A stretch of 64,000 nucleotides of DNA from Nitratireductor sp. (GCA_020637805.1 JACKJU010000014.1:1-64000), one strand, 5' to 3'; positions 7,925 to 16,922 are shown, numbered from the stretch's first letter. A program made the numbers and translations. The notes: generated by a model not told the origin, from the sequence alone.

Positions 7925-9301
7925 ATGCTGAAAAACGACCAGCTCGACCAGTGGGATCGCGAGAACTTCTTCCATCCCTCCACTCATCTTGCCCAGCACG
8001 CACGGGGTGAATCCCCGAACCGTATCGTAACCGGCGGTTCAGGCGTGCACATCGAGGACCGCGACGGCAACCGCCTTCTCGACGGCTTTGCAGGTCTCTA
8101 TTGTGTCAATGTCGGCTATGGCCGCCAGGAAATAGCCGAAGCGATCGCCGCCCAGGCAAAGGAACTCTCCTACTATCATGCCTATGTCGGCCACGGCACC
8201 GAGGCGTCGATCACGCTCGCAAAGATGGTACTTGAGCGCGCACCGAAAAACATGTCCAAGGTCTATTTCGGCCTCGGCGGTTCGGATGCCAACGAAACCA
8301 ACATCAAGCTGGTCTGGTACTACAACAACATCCTCGGACGTCCGCAGAAGAAGAAGATCATCTCCCGCTGGCGCGGCTATCACGGCTCGGGACTGATGAC
8401 CGGATCGCTGACCGGGCTGGAGCTGTTTCACAAGAAGTTCGACCTGCCGCTTTCGCAAGTTCTGCACACTGAAGCGCCTTACTACTATCGCCGGCCTGAT
8501 ATCTCGATGAGCGAAAAGGATTTCGTTGACCATTGTGTGAGCGAACTTGAAGCGCTCATCGAAAGGGAAGGCGCGGACACGATTGCAGCCTTCATCGGCG
8601 AACCTGTTCTTGGAACGGGCGGCATCGTTCCGCCGCCGCTGGGCTACTGGGACGCCATCGAGAAAGTCCTGAAAAAGCACGACATACTTCTGATTGCCGA
8701 TGAAGTGGTCACCGGCTTTGGCCGCCTCGGCTCCATGTTCGGGTCCGATCACTTCGGCATCGAGGCGGACATCATCACCATTGCAAAGGGACTGACCTCT
8801 GCCTATGCGCCGCTTTCGGGTTCGATCATCTCCGACAAAGTCTGGAAGGTTCTCGAACAGGGCACGGACGAATATGGTGCAATCGGTCACGGCTGGACAT
8901 ATTCGGCCCACCCGATCGGCGCGGCCGCAGGCGTGGCCAATCTCAAGCTGATCGACGAACTGGGCCTTGTCAGGAACGCGGCCGAAACCGGCTCCTATCT
9001 CACTTCCGCGATGACCGAAGCCCTGGGTAACCACCCCAATGTGGGTGATATTCGCGGAGAAGGTATGCTCTGTGCCGTGGAACTGGTGGAAGATCGCGAG
9101 AAACGCACTTTCTTCGATCCTTCACGGAAGGCAGCACCTTCAGTGGTTGCCGCAATGCTCAAGCGCAATGTCATCGCGCGCGCCATGCCCCAGGGAGACA
9201 TCATCGGCCTCGCCCCGCCGCTTTGCCTGACCAGGGATGAAGCAGACACCATCGTTTCGGCAACTGCCGACGCGGTAAGGGAAATCCTGGGCAAGGGCTA
9301 G
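7925..9301 (+). CDS. Class III aminotransferase (candidate diaminobutyrate transaminase, DoeD/Atf-like)
   Basis: A PLP enzyme of 458 residues with the Schiff-base lysine K288 in 'IITIAKGLTS', 'GLGGSDANETNIKL' for phosphate binding, and 'IADEVVTGFGR'. AAGGAG stands eight bases before the ATG. It belongs to the omega-aminotransferase group (aspartate aminotransferase family in automatic annotation). Its position behind ssd matches the atf gene of hydroxyectoine clusters, where the enzyme converts 2,4-diaminobutyrate to aspartate semialdehyde for the preceding dehydrogenase. It could instead act on other diamines or beta-alanine. Confidence 0.8.
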   Translation: MLKNDQLDQWDRENFFHPSTHLAQHARGESPNRIVTGGSGVHIEDRDGNRLLDGFAGLYCVNVGYGRQEIAEAIAAQAKELSYYHAYVGHGTEASITLAKMVLERAPKNMSKVYFGLGGSDANETNIKLVWYYNNILGRPQKKKIISRWRGYHGSGLMTGSLTGLELFHKKFDLPLSQVLHTEAPYYYRRPDISMSEKDFVDHCVSELEALIEREGADTIAAFIGEPVLGTGGIVPPPLGYWDAIEKVLKKHDILLIADEVVTGFGRLGSMFGSDHFGIEADIITIAKGLTSAYAPLSGSIISDKVWKVLEQGTDEYGAIGHGWTYSAHPIGAAAGVANLKLIDELGLVRNAAETGSYLTSAMTEALGNHPNVGDIRGEGMLCAVELVEDREKRTFFDPSRKAAPSVVAAMLKRNVIARAMPQGDIIGLAPPLCLTRDEADTIVSATADAVREILGKG

Positions 9302-9528
9302 AGCTATTTCGATTTTGACGAATCGACAAAATTGAAATGCATGAAGAAATTCGGTTGCTCGCCGAAAGCAGTCGTTTCCACCTGAAAGTGAAACGATCTG
9401 ACAGCGCCCTGTCCGTAAAAGACGAACAGCCATCCCGGCGTCCAACTGCTTGCGGAAGCCGGATGGCCATAGCGACGATTTCAATTGTTTCGCCGGCAAA
9501 TTGGTGCCGGCAAAGCCTCAAGGCAATA

Positions 9529-9927
9529 CTAGCCGATCATCATACGGCGTTCGATTACCGCGTCGACTGCCGTCTCGGTCAGTTCGCGCGCGGTACCGCT
9601 GTCGCGGGCTTCCTTGGCTTCTACTTTCTTCAGTTCCTCTTCGGCCTCCGCCAGAGACTGCTCGGCAGCGCTACGCTTGTCCTTGAGGTCAGCGACAGAT
9701 GCCTCGATATTTTCGCGGCGAGTGCGCGCCGCCTTGGCGAAGGTCGGATAGGCGAAGTGATTGACATCGGTAATGCCCGATTTCTTTTCCTCGTGCTCGA
9801 TCTGGAGCCTGAGTTCCTCGCCCATGCGGTTGAAATCCGCGATCATCATGTCGATCTGGGCGAGTTGCCGGGTCTTTTCCTGGACCTGGAAATGCTTCAA
9901 GCGAAGCAGGTTGTCACGCGATTTCAT
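9529..9927 (-). CDS. fliJ: FliJ-family flagellar export chaperone-like protein
   Basis: The protein has 132 residues from the Met at 9927, where AGGAG precedes ATG; the frame is open further upstream but the extension is not protein-like. It is almost entirely a two-helix coiled coil rich in Glu, Lys, Arg and Ala ('LLRLKHFQVQEKTRQLAQIDMMIADFNRM'), as expected of FliJ, which escorts export chaperones to the flagellar type III ATPase. A FliJ gene divergent from ctrA is a standing feature of this order. No other flagellar gene is in the window. Confidence 0.7.
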   Translation of the reverse strand: MKSRDNLLRLKHFQVQEKTRQLAQIDMMIADFNRMGEELRLQIEHEEKKSGITDVNHFAYPTFAKAARTRRENIEASVADLKDKRSAAEQSLAEAEEELKKVEAKEARDSGTARELTETAVDAVIERRMMIG

Positions 9928-10472
9928 ACTCGATACTCCTTGAAATCCGTCGCATATGTCCCGAACCGTCCAGATACGCAGGTTGGTCCGGCAATTTGTT
10001 TGCCCGCATGCCTTTCGGCTGCGGATCAGTCCCCCTTTTTTCCGTCTCACTGAAACGGCAAATCAAGATCTGTGCGGCCAACGGTGGAAAAATGCGAAAA
10101 TATTAACGAATCCGCATTCTGGTAACCATTCGTTTACCCGCATTCTTAATCATACGGTTGATGCATTAAGCGTCGGTAAAAATGCGATGCAGTTTCGGAC
10201 AAAAAGATTCGTTTTTGCACCGTTTGACCGGAAAACCAGCTTGCAGGCGGTTCTTGATGCAAAGGGTTAAGACGAGCGGCGGCCAATAGACGTTCGTTTT
10301 CAGTAGCTTAATACCAGATTCTGCAACAATTAGTTTCCGCTTGCGTGGCAGAATCACAATTTGTTAACCATTTTGCGTCACCCTTCTGAAACTACTTTCA
10401 GAAGCGGACGGCGTCAGGGCCAACGAGGCACGGACCCGACGCTACGAGATGCGGCAAAGAAGGGGATCAGGA
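9928..10472. promoter_or_regulatory. fliJ-ctrA divergent regulatory region with CtrA half-sites and four GANTC sites
   Basis: This 545-base gap holds the ctrA promoters. GANTC sites, the target of the cell-cycle methylase CcrM, lie at 10108, 10206, 10317 and 10351: four in 250 bases, where about one would be expected by chance. CtrA-type half-sites TAACCAT (10123-10129) and TTAACCAT (10364-10371) are present, plus TTAA at 10103 and 10144. This fits the known autoregulation and methylation control of ctrA in alphaproteobacteria. Promoter cores were not resolved. Confidence 0.65.
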
Positions 10473-11174
10473 ATGCGAGTTCTTCTGATTGAGGATGACA
10501 GCGCTACGGCTCAAAGCATTGAGCTGATGCTGAAGTCCGAGAGTTTCAACGTGTACACGACGGATCTCGGTGAAGAGGGCGTCGATCTCGGCAAGCTTTA
10601 TGATTACGACATCATTCTGCTCGACCTGAACCTCCCGGACATGTCCGGCTACGAAGTTCTGCGCACCTTGCGCCTTTCGAAGGTCAAGACGCCGATTCTT
10701 ATCCTCTCCGGCCTTGCCGGTATAGAAGACAAGGTTCGTGGTCTCGGTTTTGGGGCCGACGACTATATGACCAAGCCCTTCCACAAGGATGAACTGGTTG
10801 CGCGCATCCACGCCATCGTGCGCCGCTCCAAGGGACATGCTCAGTCGGTCATCACCACGGGCGACCTGGTGGTCAACCTGGACGCCAAGACGGTGGAAGT
10901 TGCCGGCACCCGCGTCCACCTGACCGGCAAGGAATACCAGATGCTGGAACTGCTCTCGCTGCGCAAGGGCACCACGCTGACCAAGGAAATGTTCCTGAAC
11001 CACCTCTACGGAGGCATGGACGAGCCGGAACTCAAGATCATCGACGTTTTCATCTGCAAACTGCGCAAGAAGCTAGCTGCTGCCGCAGGTGGCCTGAACT
11101 ATATCGAAACGGTATGGGGCCGCGGCTATGTGCTGCGCGAACCGGATCCAAGCGAGTTGCAGGAAGCCGTCTGA
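10473..11174 (+). CDS. ctrA: Cell-cycle master response regulator CtrA
   Basis: An OmpR-type response regulator of 233 residues. The receiver domain opens 'MRVLLIEDDSATAQ', has the phospho-acceptor D51 in 'IILLDLNLPD', and ends with 'DYMTKPFHKDEL'. The winged-helix domain carries 'GKEYQMLELLSLRKGTTLTKEMFLNHLYGG' split over its helices and 'VDVFICKLRKKL', both CtrA hallmarks. It controls division, polarity and envelope genes and is phosphorylated through CckA-ChpT; chpT lies 1 kb downstream. The ATG at 10473 was chosen over 10449 because the family begins here and AGGA lies upstream. Confidence 0.97.
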   Translation: MRVLLIEDDSATAQSIELMLKSESFNVYTTDLGEEGVDLGKLYDYDIILLDLNLPDMSGYEVLRTLRLSKVKTPILILSGLAGIEDKVRGLGFGADDYMTKPFHKDELVARIHAIVRRSKGHAQSVITTGDLVVNLDAKTVEVAGTRVHLTGKEYQMLELLSLRKGTTLTKEMFLNHLYGGMDEPELKIIDVFICKLRKKLAAAAGGLNYIETVWGRGYVLREPDPSELQEAV

Positions 11175-11200
11175 GCAGGGCGGCTATCGCCGGAAACAAC

Positions 11201-11230
11201 AAACCCGCATCCTTCGATGCGGGTTTTTTT
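11201..11230 (+). terminator. Rho-independent terminator of ctrA
   Basis: The stem AACCCGCATC / GATGCGGGTT with a CTTC loop is followed by seven T residues, 27 bases after the ctrA stop. A textbook intrinsic terminator. Confidence 0.9.
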
Positions 11231-11262
11231 CTGCCTGTTTCCTTATCTATCGGGAAACTGGG

Positions 11263-11661
11263 TTACGCGGCAATTTCGCGCGAAACGGTCGCTGCATCGA
11301 GAATACCGATCTCGGCCATTTTCTCTGCCAGCATGCGCCGGTCAAATGGCTTGAGCAGGAAGGCATGCGCCCCTCCCCGCTTTGCACGTGTCATTTCCGA
11401 AACCATGACCTGGCTGGTGCAGTAGACGATTTTCGTATTTTCCGCACCCGGATAGCGCGAAAGCCACGATATCAACTCGATGCCATCGAGACCGGGCATG
11501 CTCCAGTCGACGAGAATACCGTCGGGCATGTTCTCCATGCAGAGCTGCTGTGCATGGGTTCCGTCTTCCGCCTCGACCACGACAATGCCGAAGCCTTCCA
11601 GGATGCGGCGCGCCACCTTGCGGATTACCGGTGAATCGTCAGCTATCATGAAAATCTTCAT
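11263..11661 (-). CDS. Single-domain CheY-like response regulator
   Basis: The protein has 132 residues, one receiver domain and no output domain. Acidic pocket A-D-D at 7-9, phospho-acceptor D52 in 'GILVDWSMPGLDG', and the lysine of 'AFLLKPF' near 103. Receiver-only proteins here signal by protein contact. It lies between ctrA and chpT and is transcribed away from ctrA, in the same direction as chpT but with the chpT terminator upstream, so it has its own promoter. It is a CheY-type protein of the CtrA neighbourhood, not DivK or CpdR by obvious signature; its partner is unknown. Confidence 0.8.
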   Translation of the reverse strand: MKIFMIADDSPVIRKVARRILEGFGIVVVEAEDGTHAQQLCMENMPDGILVDWSMPGLDGIELISWLSRYPGAENTKIVYCTSQVMVSEMTRAKRGGAHAFLLKPFDRRMLAEKMAEIGILDAATVSREIAA

Positions 11662-11826
11662 GGGTTTTGTCCCTTGAGGTTCTTGTTCCCTGCCGCCTTG
11701 ATGCGGTCATTCACGTTGCAGCCTAGAGGGCGAGAGAAAACACTTTCCTAAATCAGGCATCAGCCCAAGGGATTTCCAGCTACATGGTTATTGCCCGGTT
11801 AATCCGTTCAACTCAATAGCAACGAA

Positions 11827-11860
11827 AAATGCCGCCCGCATGTAACGCAGGCGGCATTTC
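11827..11860 (-). terminator. Intrinsic terminator downstream of chpT
   Basis: Read on the minus strand, AAATGCCGCC pairs with GGCGGCATTT across a 13-base loop, followed by a T run. It lies 63 bases beyond the chpT stop. Confidence 0.75.
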
Positions 11861-11922
11861 AAAGACCGGTCAGTTGGCCAAATCTGAATGAATGATCATC
11901 CACCTGGCAGCGTTGGCAATTC

Positions 11923-12561
11923 TCAACTGGCTGAAAAAACGACAGATTCGCCATCGATCGTTGCCGTGAAGGTCATTCCGGCCGATTCGGCCAGCTTCAG
12001 CAGGTAGAGTGGCTGGATTGCATGTGCGTCAAGCTGTTCCTCATATGTGCCGTTAAGCAGGTCGAGTAGAACCGGCGGAACGCGCGCATTCTTTCCGGTG
12101 GCGGTGACGGTAAGCTTCGGATCAAGGTTCGGGCTCTCGATCACGGCCACCACTTCGCCCCCGCGCGGAATGGCGCTCAGAGAACAAAGCGCCATGTTGA
12201 GCATGAGCTTGACCTTGTTCTTAGGCATGAAGGCCCGTTCCGCCCTCCATTCAAGATTGGTCTTCTTCTCGGTATCGAAATATCCTTGACATACTGCCTG
12301 GGCGTCTCCGGTATCGATATCGGCGCCCGCCGAACCGGCGGCGCCGAAAGCGATGCGCGCGAATTGCAGTTTCGCAGAAGCGTTGCGCGCCGACGAGCGG
12401 ATCAGATCCATGGCTATCTCGCTCATTTCCTTGTCCTGTCCTTCATCGAGCAGTTCAAGGCCGTTGGCGATCGCACCCACCGGTGAAATGATGTCGTGGC
12501 AGACCTTGCTGCAAAGCAGGGCTGCAAGGTCCATTGCCGAAATTTCGGGAAGTGATGGCAT
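11923..12561 (-). CDS. chpT: Histidine phosphotransferase ChpT
   Basis: The protein has 212 residues. The phosphorylated histidine is H22 in 'SKVCHDIISPVGAIANGLELL' style context, followed by a degenerate ATPase-like domain without nucleotide-binding boxes. ChpT relays phosphate from the sensor kinase CckA to CtrA and CpdR in the cytoplasm. An AGGAG precedes the ATG. Its location 0.75 kb from ctrA and back-to-back with eipA is conserved in Brucella and relatives. Confidence 0.92.
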   Translation of the reverse strand: MPSLPEISAMDLAALLCSKVCHDIISPVGAIANGLELLDEGQDKEMSEIAMDLIRSSARNASAKLQFARIAFGAAGSAGADIDTGDAQAVCQGYFDTEKKTNLEWRAERAFMPKNKVKLMLNMALCSLSAIPRGGEVVAVIESPNLDPKLTVTATGKNARVPPVLLDLLNGTYEEQLDAHAIQPLYLLKLAESAGMTFTATIDGESVVFSAS

Positions 12562-12902
12562 GAGTTCTCCTGTGCTCTTTCGGCAGCGGTCATACCCTTC
12601 ACCGCCCTGCCTACGGAAGGCCCAACTATGGTGTTCAGCATCTGGATGAAAATACGCGAATCACTGACCCACCTCGCATTTTCTGGTTACACAATGCGCC
12701 CTGCCTTTGAAAGCCGCTGAACTGGCACCTGGCTCCGGGAGAGCCGGCATCACCGGCTATCGGGCGATACTGGCGAAATCCTAAAATCCGCCTCCGGACG
12801 GTCACAATTTATTAACCGTTCATAAAAGGGTTGTTGCGCATAGTGGGGTCAGGCTGGCCAGGCGCCGGCATATTTTCCAATCACGTTCCAGGAGCAGATC
12901 AT
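12562..12902. promoter_or_regulatory. chpT-eipA divergent promoter region
   Basis: This 341-base gap between divergent genes contains a CtrA-type half-site, TTAACCGT (12812-12819), about 90 bases before eipA, and one GANTC site (12658-12662). In Brucella eipA is known to be under CtrA control, which makes the half-site a plausible operator. No coding frame is convincing. Confidence 0.45.
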
Positions 12903-13511
12903 ATGAACGGTAAAACTCTTGTGGCGCTCCGGCAGCGGTCGCTCTCGATCCTGCTGCAGCTGGCCCTTTTCCTTTCTTTCTTTGCGGTGGTCACCGTGTC
13001 GGCCCAGCGCGCCCATGCGCAGGCTTCCTCCCAGTACACCTCGCAGGAAGTGGTGGACGCTGGACACAATTTTTTCGGCAAGACCTCCGGCGCACTTGCA
13101 GGCGCCCTTGAACAGGTATTCTCCACCTATGGCCTGCCTAACGGCTACATTCTGGGCGAGGACCTTGGCGGCGCCTTCATCGGAGGCCTGCGTTACGGCG
13201 AAGGCATGCTCTATACAAAGAACGCAGGCGATCACAAGGTCTACTGGCAGGGACCTTCGGTTGGCTGGGACTATGGCGTCGACGGCAACCGCACGATGAT
13301 GCTGGTCTACAACCTGCCTGACATTCCAAGCCTGTATAGGCGTTATTTCGGCGTCTCTGGATCTGCCTATGTGATCGGCGGCGTGGGTGTGACAGCCCTG
13401 GCCAATCACGACGTGGTGCTGGTACCGGTCCGCACCGGGATCGGCGCCAGGGTGGGTGTCAATGTCGGCTACCTGAAGCTTACGCAGATACCGACCGCAA
13501 ACCCGTTCTAG
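12903..13511 (+). CDS. eipA: Envelope integrity protein EipA (DUF1134)
   Basis: The protein has 202 residues from the ATG at 12903, preceded by AGGAG. A basic start, a hydrophobic core ('LLQLALFLSFFAVVTVS') and a cut after AHA form a signal peptide. The mature part is the DUF1134 fold: 'YILGEDLGGAFIGGLRYGEG', 'VYWQGPSVGWDYG', 'GRVGVNVGYLKLT'-like end. EipA is a small periplasmic beta-barrel protein needed for envelope integrity and beta-lactam tolerance in Brucella and Caulobacter. It is monocistronic here, ending in a strong terminator. Confidence 0.9.
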   Translation: MNGKTLVALRQRSLSILLQLALFLSFFAVVTVSAQRAHAQASSQYTSQEVVDAGHNFFGKTSGALAGALEQVFSTYGLPNGYILGEDLGGAFIGGLRYGEGMLYTKNAGDHKVYWQGPSVGWDYGVDGNRTMMLVYNLPDIPSLYRRYFGVSGSAYVIGGVGVTALANHDVVLVPVRTGIGARVGVNVGYLKLTQIPTANPF

Positions 13512-13545
13512 CAGTCTTGCACTGGCCCGGTTGGGCCGGTTTAGG

Positions 13546-13573
13546 AAGGGGGCCGTAACGGGGCCCCCTTTTT
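13546..13573 (+). terminator. Intrinsic terminator of eipA
   Basis: AAGGGGGCC pairs with GGCCCCCTT across a short loop and runs into five T residues, about 35 bases after the stop. Confidence 0.9.
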
Positions 13574-13660
13574 CTGGCGCTGTCGCGATTTCTTCATAGC
13601 TTTGAAAGCTCGCTACGGCATCAGCCTGTTGTCAAGGCTGCAGTCGCCCGTGTCTTAAGG

Positions 13661-13675
13661 TTAATCCATCGTTAC
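13661..13675. promoter_or_regulatory. Near-perfect CtrA box upstream of the coiled-coil gene
   Basis: TTAA-N7-TTAC (one mismatch from TTAA-N7-TTAA) lies about 125 bases before the GTG at 13802, directly after a further TTAA at 13655. Given ctrA and eipA next door, CtrA control of this gene is plausible but unproven. Confidence 0.4.
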
Positions 13676-13801
13676 CGTGGCACCTGCGCGGGTTTCGTGG
13701 CAATATGCACGAAGTCGGGGAAGCGGTCGGCCAAATGAATTTAGGGAACTGCCCCGGCAGGATTGATGGTCCGTTCTTCCGGGAATTTGTGAGGTAGTGG
13801 C

Positions 13802-15103
13802 GTGTTCGAGAGTATCCTTTATTTCCTGCTTGGCTTTCTGTGCTCGGCGCTGCTGGCACTCATGGTTTCCCCTGCGATCTGGAGCCGCGCGGTAATGCTT
13901 ACCAAGCGGCGCATCGAGAGTTCTGTTCCACTTACACTCAACGAGATTCAGGCCGACAAGGACCAGTTGCGTGCCGAATTCGCCATGAGCACGCGCCGAC
14001 TTGAATTGTCGATCGAGGAGCTGGAGGAAAAGGCTGCCCGCCAGATCATCGAAATTAACCGCAAACGTGACGAAATGGCCCGCCTGACCGAGGAAAGCCG
14101 CGAAAAGCTCCAGATGGTCCAGGAACTGGAAAACACCGCTTCGGAACTGCGCAACCGGCTGGCTGATCGCGAGGAGCAGCTTTCGAAGGCAACCGACCGG
14201 CTCATGGAGACCCGTGCCCAACTCGAAGCCCGCGCAATGGAACTGGAACGCGTGAAGAACGAGCTTTCAGGCGCACGCGCCGACGCCGATGCCCGCCGCG
14301 TCGAAGTCGTTGCCAAGGATACGTCCGTTGCAAATCTTCAGGATCAGATTGATGACCTGAAAAAGGAAATCACCGAGCGCGACGAAAAGATTGCCCTGCT
14401 CGGCCACAAGCTGGAACGCGCCGAAGGCGACCTCAACGGCGAGCGCGATCGCCTTTCGGATTTCGAGAGCCGTATTGCCACCCTGCAGAAACAGGAAAAG
14501 GACATGGCGGAGCGCCTGCAGCGCCGCGACCGCGAAATCGCCTCACTGCGCGAGGCCAGCTCTGATCGAGAAACCGAAAATGGTGAGCTTTCCCGTCAGA
14601 TCATCGAGGAGAAGGGCAAGACCACGAAGGCTGAGGCCAAGGTTGCGCGCATGTCGCTCGATATGGAAGCTGTTCTCTCCGACGCCACAAATGAGAACGT
14701 GAAGAAGGCCATCGCCACCATTTCGACCGACCGCAAGGCACTCGACAAGATGCTCAAGGAGGTTACGAGTGAGCGTGACAGCCTGCTTGCCGAGCTGGAA
14801 GATGTACGTCAGGCCGGTGGCCTGGATTTCGAGAGCGAGCGCCGTACTCATGCCATTTTGCGCGAGCGTCTCAATGATCTGGCAGCCAAGGTAACAGCGA
14901 TGACCGCAACGCTGGAGGGTGAGGCTTCTCCGATCAACGCGATACTCTCTGAGATGAAACCGGCCGCAAAGACAGCGCCTGCACGGAAAGGTTCCAAGGT
15001 CACGGCAAAATCTAAGAAACCTTCATTGCCGAGTGTCGAAGAAATGGACTCCCTGGCGGACCGCATTCGCGCATTGCAGGACACTGCCCGCATTCGGGCC
15101 TGA
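13802..15103 (+). CDS. Membrane-anchored coiled-coil protein, conserved hypothetical
   Basis: The protein has 433 residues, starting at a GTG with GAGGTAG upstream. One N-terminal membrane segment (residues ~5-27, 'ILYFLLGFLCSALLALMV') is followed by about 300 residues of heptad-rich coiled coil (Glu, Arg, Lys, Leu, Ala) and a Lys/Pro-rich tail. The topology is a membrane anchor with a long cytoplasmic rod. It recurs at this place in relatives with ctrA-chpT-eipA upstream. A scaffolding role in polarity or division is a guess from the context; no enzymatic motif is visible. Confidence 0.75.
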   Translation: MFESILYFLLGFLCSALLALMVSPAIWSRAVMLTKRRIESSVPLTLNEIQADKDQLRAEFAMSTRRLELSIEELEEKAARQIIEINRKRDEMARLTEESREKLQMVQELENTASELRNRLADREEQLSKATDRLMETRAQLEARAMELERVKNELSGARADADARRVEVVAKDTSVANLQDQIDDLKKEITERDEKIALLGHKLERAEGDLNGERDRLSDFESRIATLQKQEKDMAERLQRRDREIASLREASSDRETENGELSRQIIEEKGKTTKAEAKVARMSLDMEAVLSDATNENVKKAIATISTDRKALDKMLKEVTSERDSLLAELEDVRQAGGLDFESERRTHAILRERLNDLAAKVTAMTATLEGEASPINAILSEMKPAAKTAPARKGSKVTAKSKKPSLPSVEEMDSLADRIRALQDTARIRA

Positions 15104-15129
15104 CGCCGGAAATTCTGGAGCGGGGAACC

Positions 15130-15507
15130 TCAGCGTATGACGAGTTTCCCGGTTACGCGCCGTTCTGAAATATCGTAGAACCAGAGCGCCCGTTCGCCGC
15201 TACCGGTTACGACATTCAGCAACAACTGGCTGCCATTCTGCGATGCAGACAGAACTTCGGTTCCGTCCGGCAAGTCTATTTCTCCATTGATCTCGCCGGT
15301 AGAGGGAACCATTGGTGCCCCCTGCACTCTTGGCTGTTCAGGCTCACCGCGAGACGAGAGCTTGTAGACAATCGCCCCGAGTACCGCCATAAGCGCCAGC
15401 ATGTTCAAACCCATGAATACAGCGCCGAATTTCTTCAGCCTCTGGCCCATGCGCTCGGTTTCCGGATCGAGGGGCTTTTCCGTGTCGATATCGTTCGGTG
15501 CGTTCAT
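15130..15507 (-). CDS. DUF6476-type single-pass membrane protein
   Basis: The protein has 125 residues from the ATG at 15507. A charged N-terminus with 'ETERMGQRLKKFGAVFMGLN' leads into one membrane helix (~35-57) and a small beta-rich periplasmic domain ('LPDGTEVLSASQNGSQLLLNV', '..ALWFYDISERRVTGKLVI'). It is divergent from rluD, an arrangement common in alphaproteobacteria. Function unknown. Confidence 0.7.
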   Translation of the reverse strand: MNAPNDIDTEKPLDPETERMGQRLKKFGAVFMGLNMLALMAVLGAIVYKLSSRGEPEQPRVQGAPMVPSTGEINGEIDLPDGTEVLSASQNGSQLLLNVVTGSGERALWFYDISERRVTGKLVIR

Positions 15508-15536
15508 CTTGCGTTTCCGGCAGGTATGATGTGACC

Positions 15537-16583
15537 ATGACTGATAACGGCAATGAAGGCACAATGAAAGCCCTTGAGGTCGGCGACGAAGATGCCGGTA
15601 TTCGTATCGATGCGTGGGTTGCCTCCCGCATGCCGCCGCATGTTTCGCGCACTCGTATCAAGCAGCTGATCAAGGAAGGCCACATCACACTGAATGGCGA
15701 GGCATGCCGGGAACCGAACCGCCGACTTTCCGGTGGTGACACCATTTCCCTGCAAGTGCCAGAGGCAACCGATGCCGAACCCGAACCGGAGAACATCCCG
15801 CTCGATATCCTGTTCGAGGACGATCACCTCATTGTTGTCAACAAGCCGGCAGGAATGGTGGTGCATCCCGCAGCAGGCAACTGGATGGGTACACTGGTCA
15901 ATGCACTACTTCATCATTGTGGCAACAGCCTCAAAGGTATCGGTGGAGTCAAAAGGCCCGGAATCGTTCATCGTCTGGACAAGGAAACCTCCGGGGTCAT
16001 GGTCGTAGCCAAGACAGAGGAGGCACTTGCCGGGCTCGCCGCACAGTTCGCCGACCACGGGCGTACCGGGCCGCTTGAGCGCGCCTATCTCGCGATTGTG
16101 TGGGGCGAGTTGCCCAGTGCAAAGGGAACGATAGATGCACCGCTTGGCCGCTCTTCGGCAAACCGGCTAAAGCGCGCCGTAGTCAGCGAAAGCCAGCCTG
16201 ACGCGCGCCGGGCAATAACTCATTACACGGTTGTGCGCACACTCGACGGCAATGGCCCAATGGGAGCAAAAGCTGGCGACGGACGCGCGAATTGCTCGCT
16301 GGTCGAATGCCGGCTGGAAACGGGACGCACCCACCAGATCCGGGTTCATATGGCCCACATCGGCCACCCACTTGTTGGAGATCCAGAATATGGCGCAGCC
16401 TTCCAGACAAAGGCAAATGCGCTGAAAGAAACTGCAAGAACTGTGGCGCGGCAAATGAAACGGCAGGCACTGCATGCAGCTGTTCTCGGTTTCGCCCACC
16501 CGGTAACAGGAGAAACCATGCGCTTCGAGGCTCCTCTGCCCGAAGACATGCAGCTACTGCTCGAAGCTTTCGCCGCACGCTGA
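15537..16583 (+). CDS. rluD: Ribosomal large-subunit pseudouridine synthase (RluA/RluD family)
   Basis: The protein has 348 residues. An S4 RNA-binding domain (first ~70 residues, 'ASRMPPHVSRTRIKQLIKEGHITLNG') precedes the synthase domain, with catalytic D148 in HRLDKETSG and the RluA signature 'GRTHQIRVHMAHIGHPLVGD'. It converts uridines of 23S rRNA helix 69 in RluD, though the exact target cannot be read. The start at 15537 gives family length; 15564 is another candidate. In relatives rpoH follows directly, but here 5.2 kb of extra DNA intervene. Confidence 0.85.
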   Translation: MTDNGNEGTMKALEVGDEDAGIRIDAWVASRMPPHVSRTRIKQLIKEGHITLNGEACREPNRRLSGGDTISLQVPEATDAEPEPENIPLDILFEDDHLIVVNKPAGMVVHPAAGNWMGTLVNALLHHCGNSLKGIGGVKRPGIVHRLDKETSGVMVVAKTEEALAGLAAQFADHGRTGPLERAYLAIVWGELPSAKGTIDAPLGRSSANRLKRAVVSESQPDARRAITHYTVVRTLDGNGPMGAKAGDGRANCSLVECRLETGRTHQIRVHMAHIGHPLVGDPEYGAAFQTKANALKETARTVARQMKRQALHAAVLGFAHPVTGETMRFEAPLPEDMQLLLEAFAAR

Positions 16584-16922
16584 TACCTGACTCGCTGACC
16601 CGGTTGGCTGGAACTTCGTTGCTTTGCGGCGAACCCGGAACAGCACCTGGGAATGCGCTGGAAGACCGCGCTCACCGCACGAGTTCGCCGTTACAAAGAT
16701 CCCGATCACTGCGTGCGGGTAACTGGCCAAGTTGTAATCAGGCTCAGAAAAAATTGATCGAAAACAATACATTGCGCCATTTGCGGTAACGCCAGGCCAT
16801 TTACCAAGGCCCTTAAGGTTAAAAATGGCTTTCGCTTTTCCGGGGCGATGAAACAGGCAATATGAAACCGTGCGGCAGAACCTGACTTCTTTGAACGTCC
16901 TGACAAAAAGGTGGGCCGTGCT
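16584..16922. other. rluD-to-multicopper-oxidase intergenic region
   Basis: These 339 bases have no credible coding frame. A TTAAGGTTAA motif lies at 16813-16822, and the same motif recurs upstream of the outer-membrane gene at 36348-36357. No terminator for rluD was recognised. This is the left junction of the DNA inserted between rluD and rpoH. Confidence 0.5.

Noticed and set aside
9481..9520. GCCGGC...GCCGGC stem near the end of fliJ
   Set aside because: Self-complementary hexamers and no T run; not a convincing terminator.
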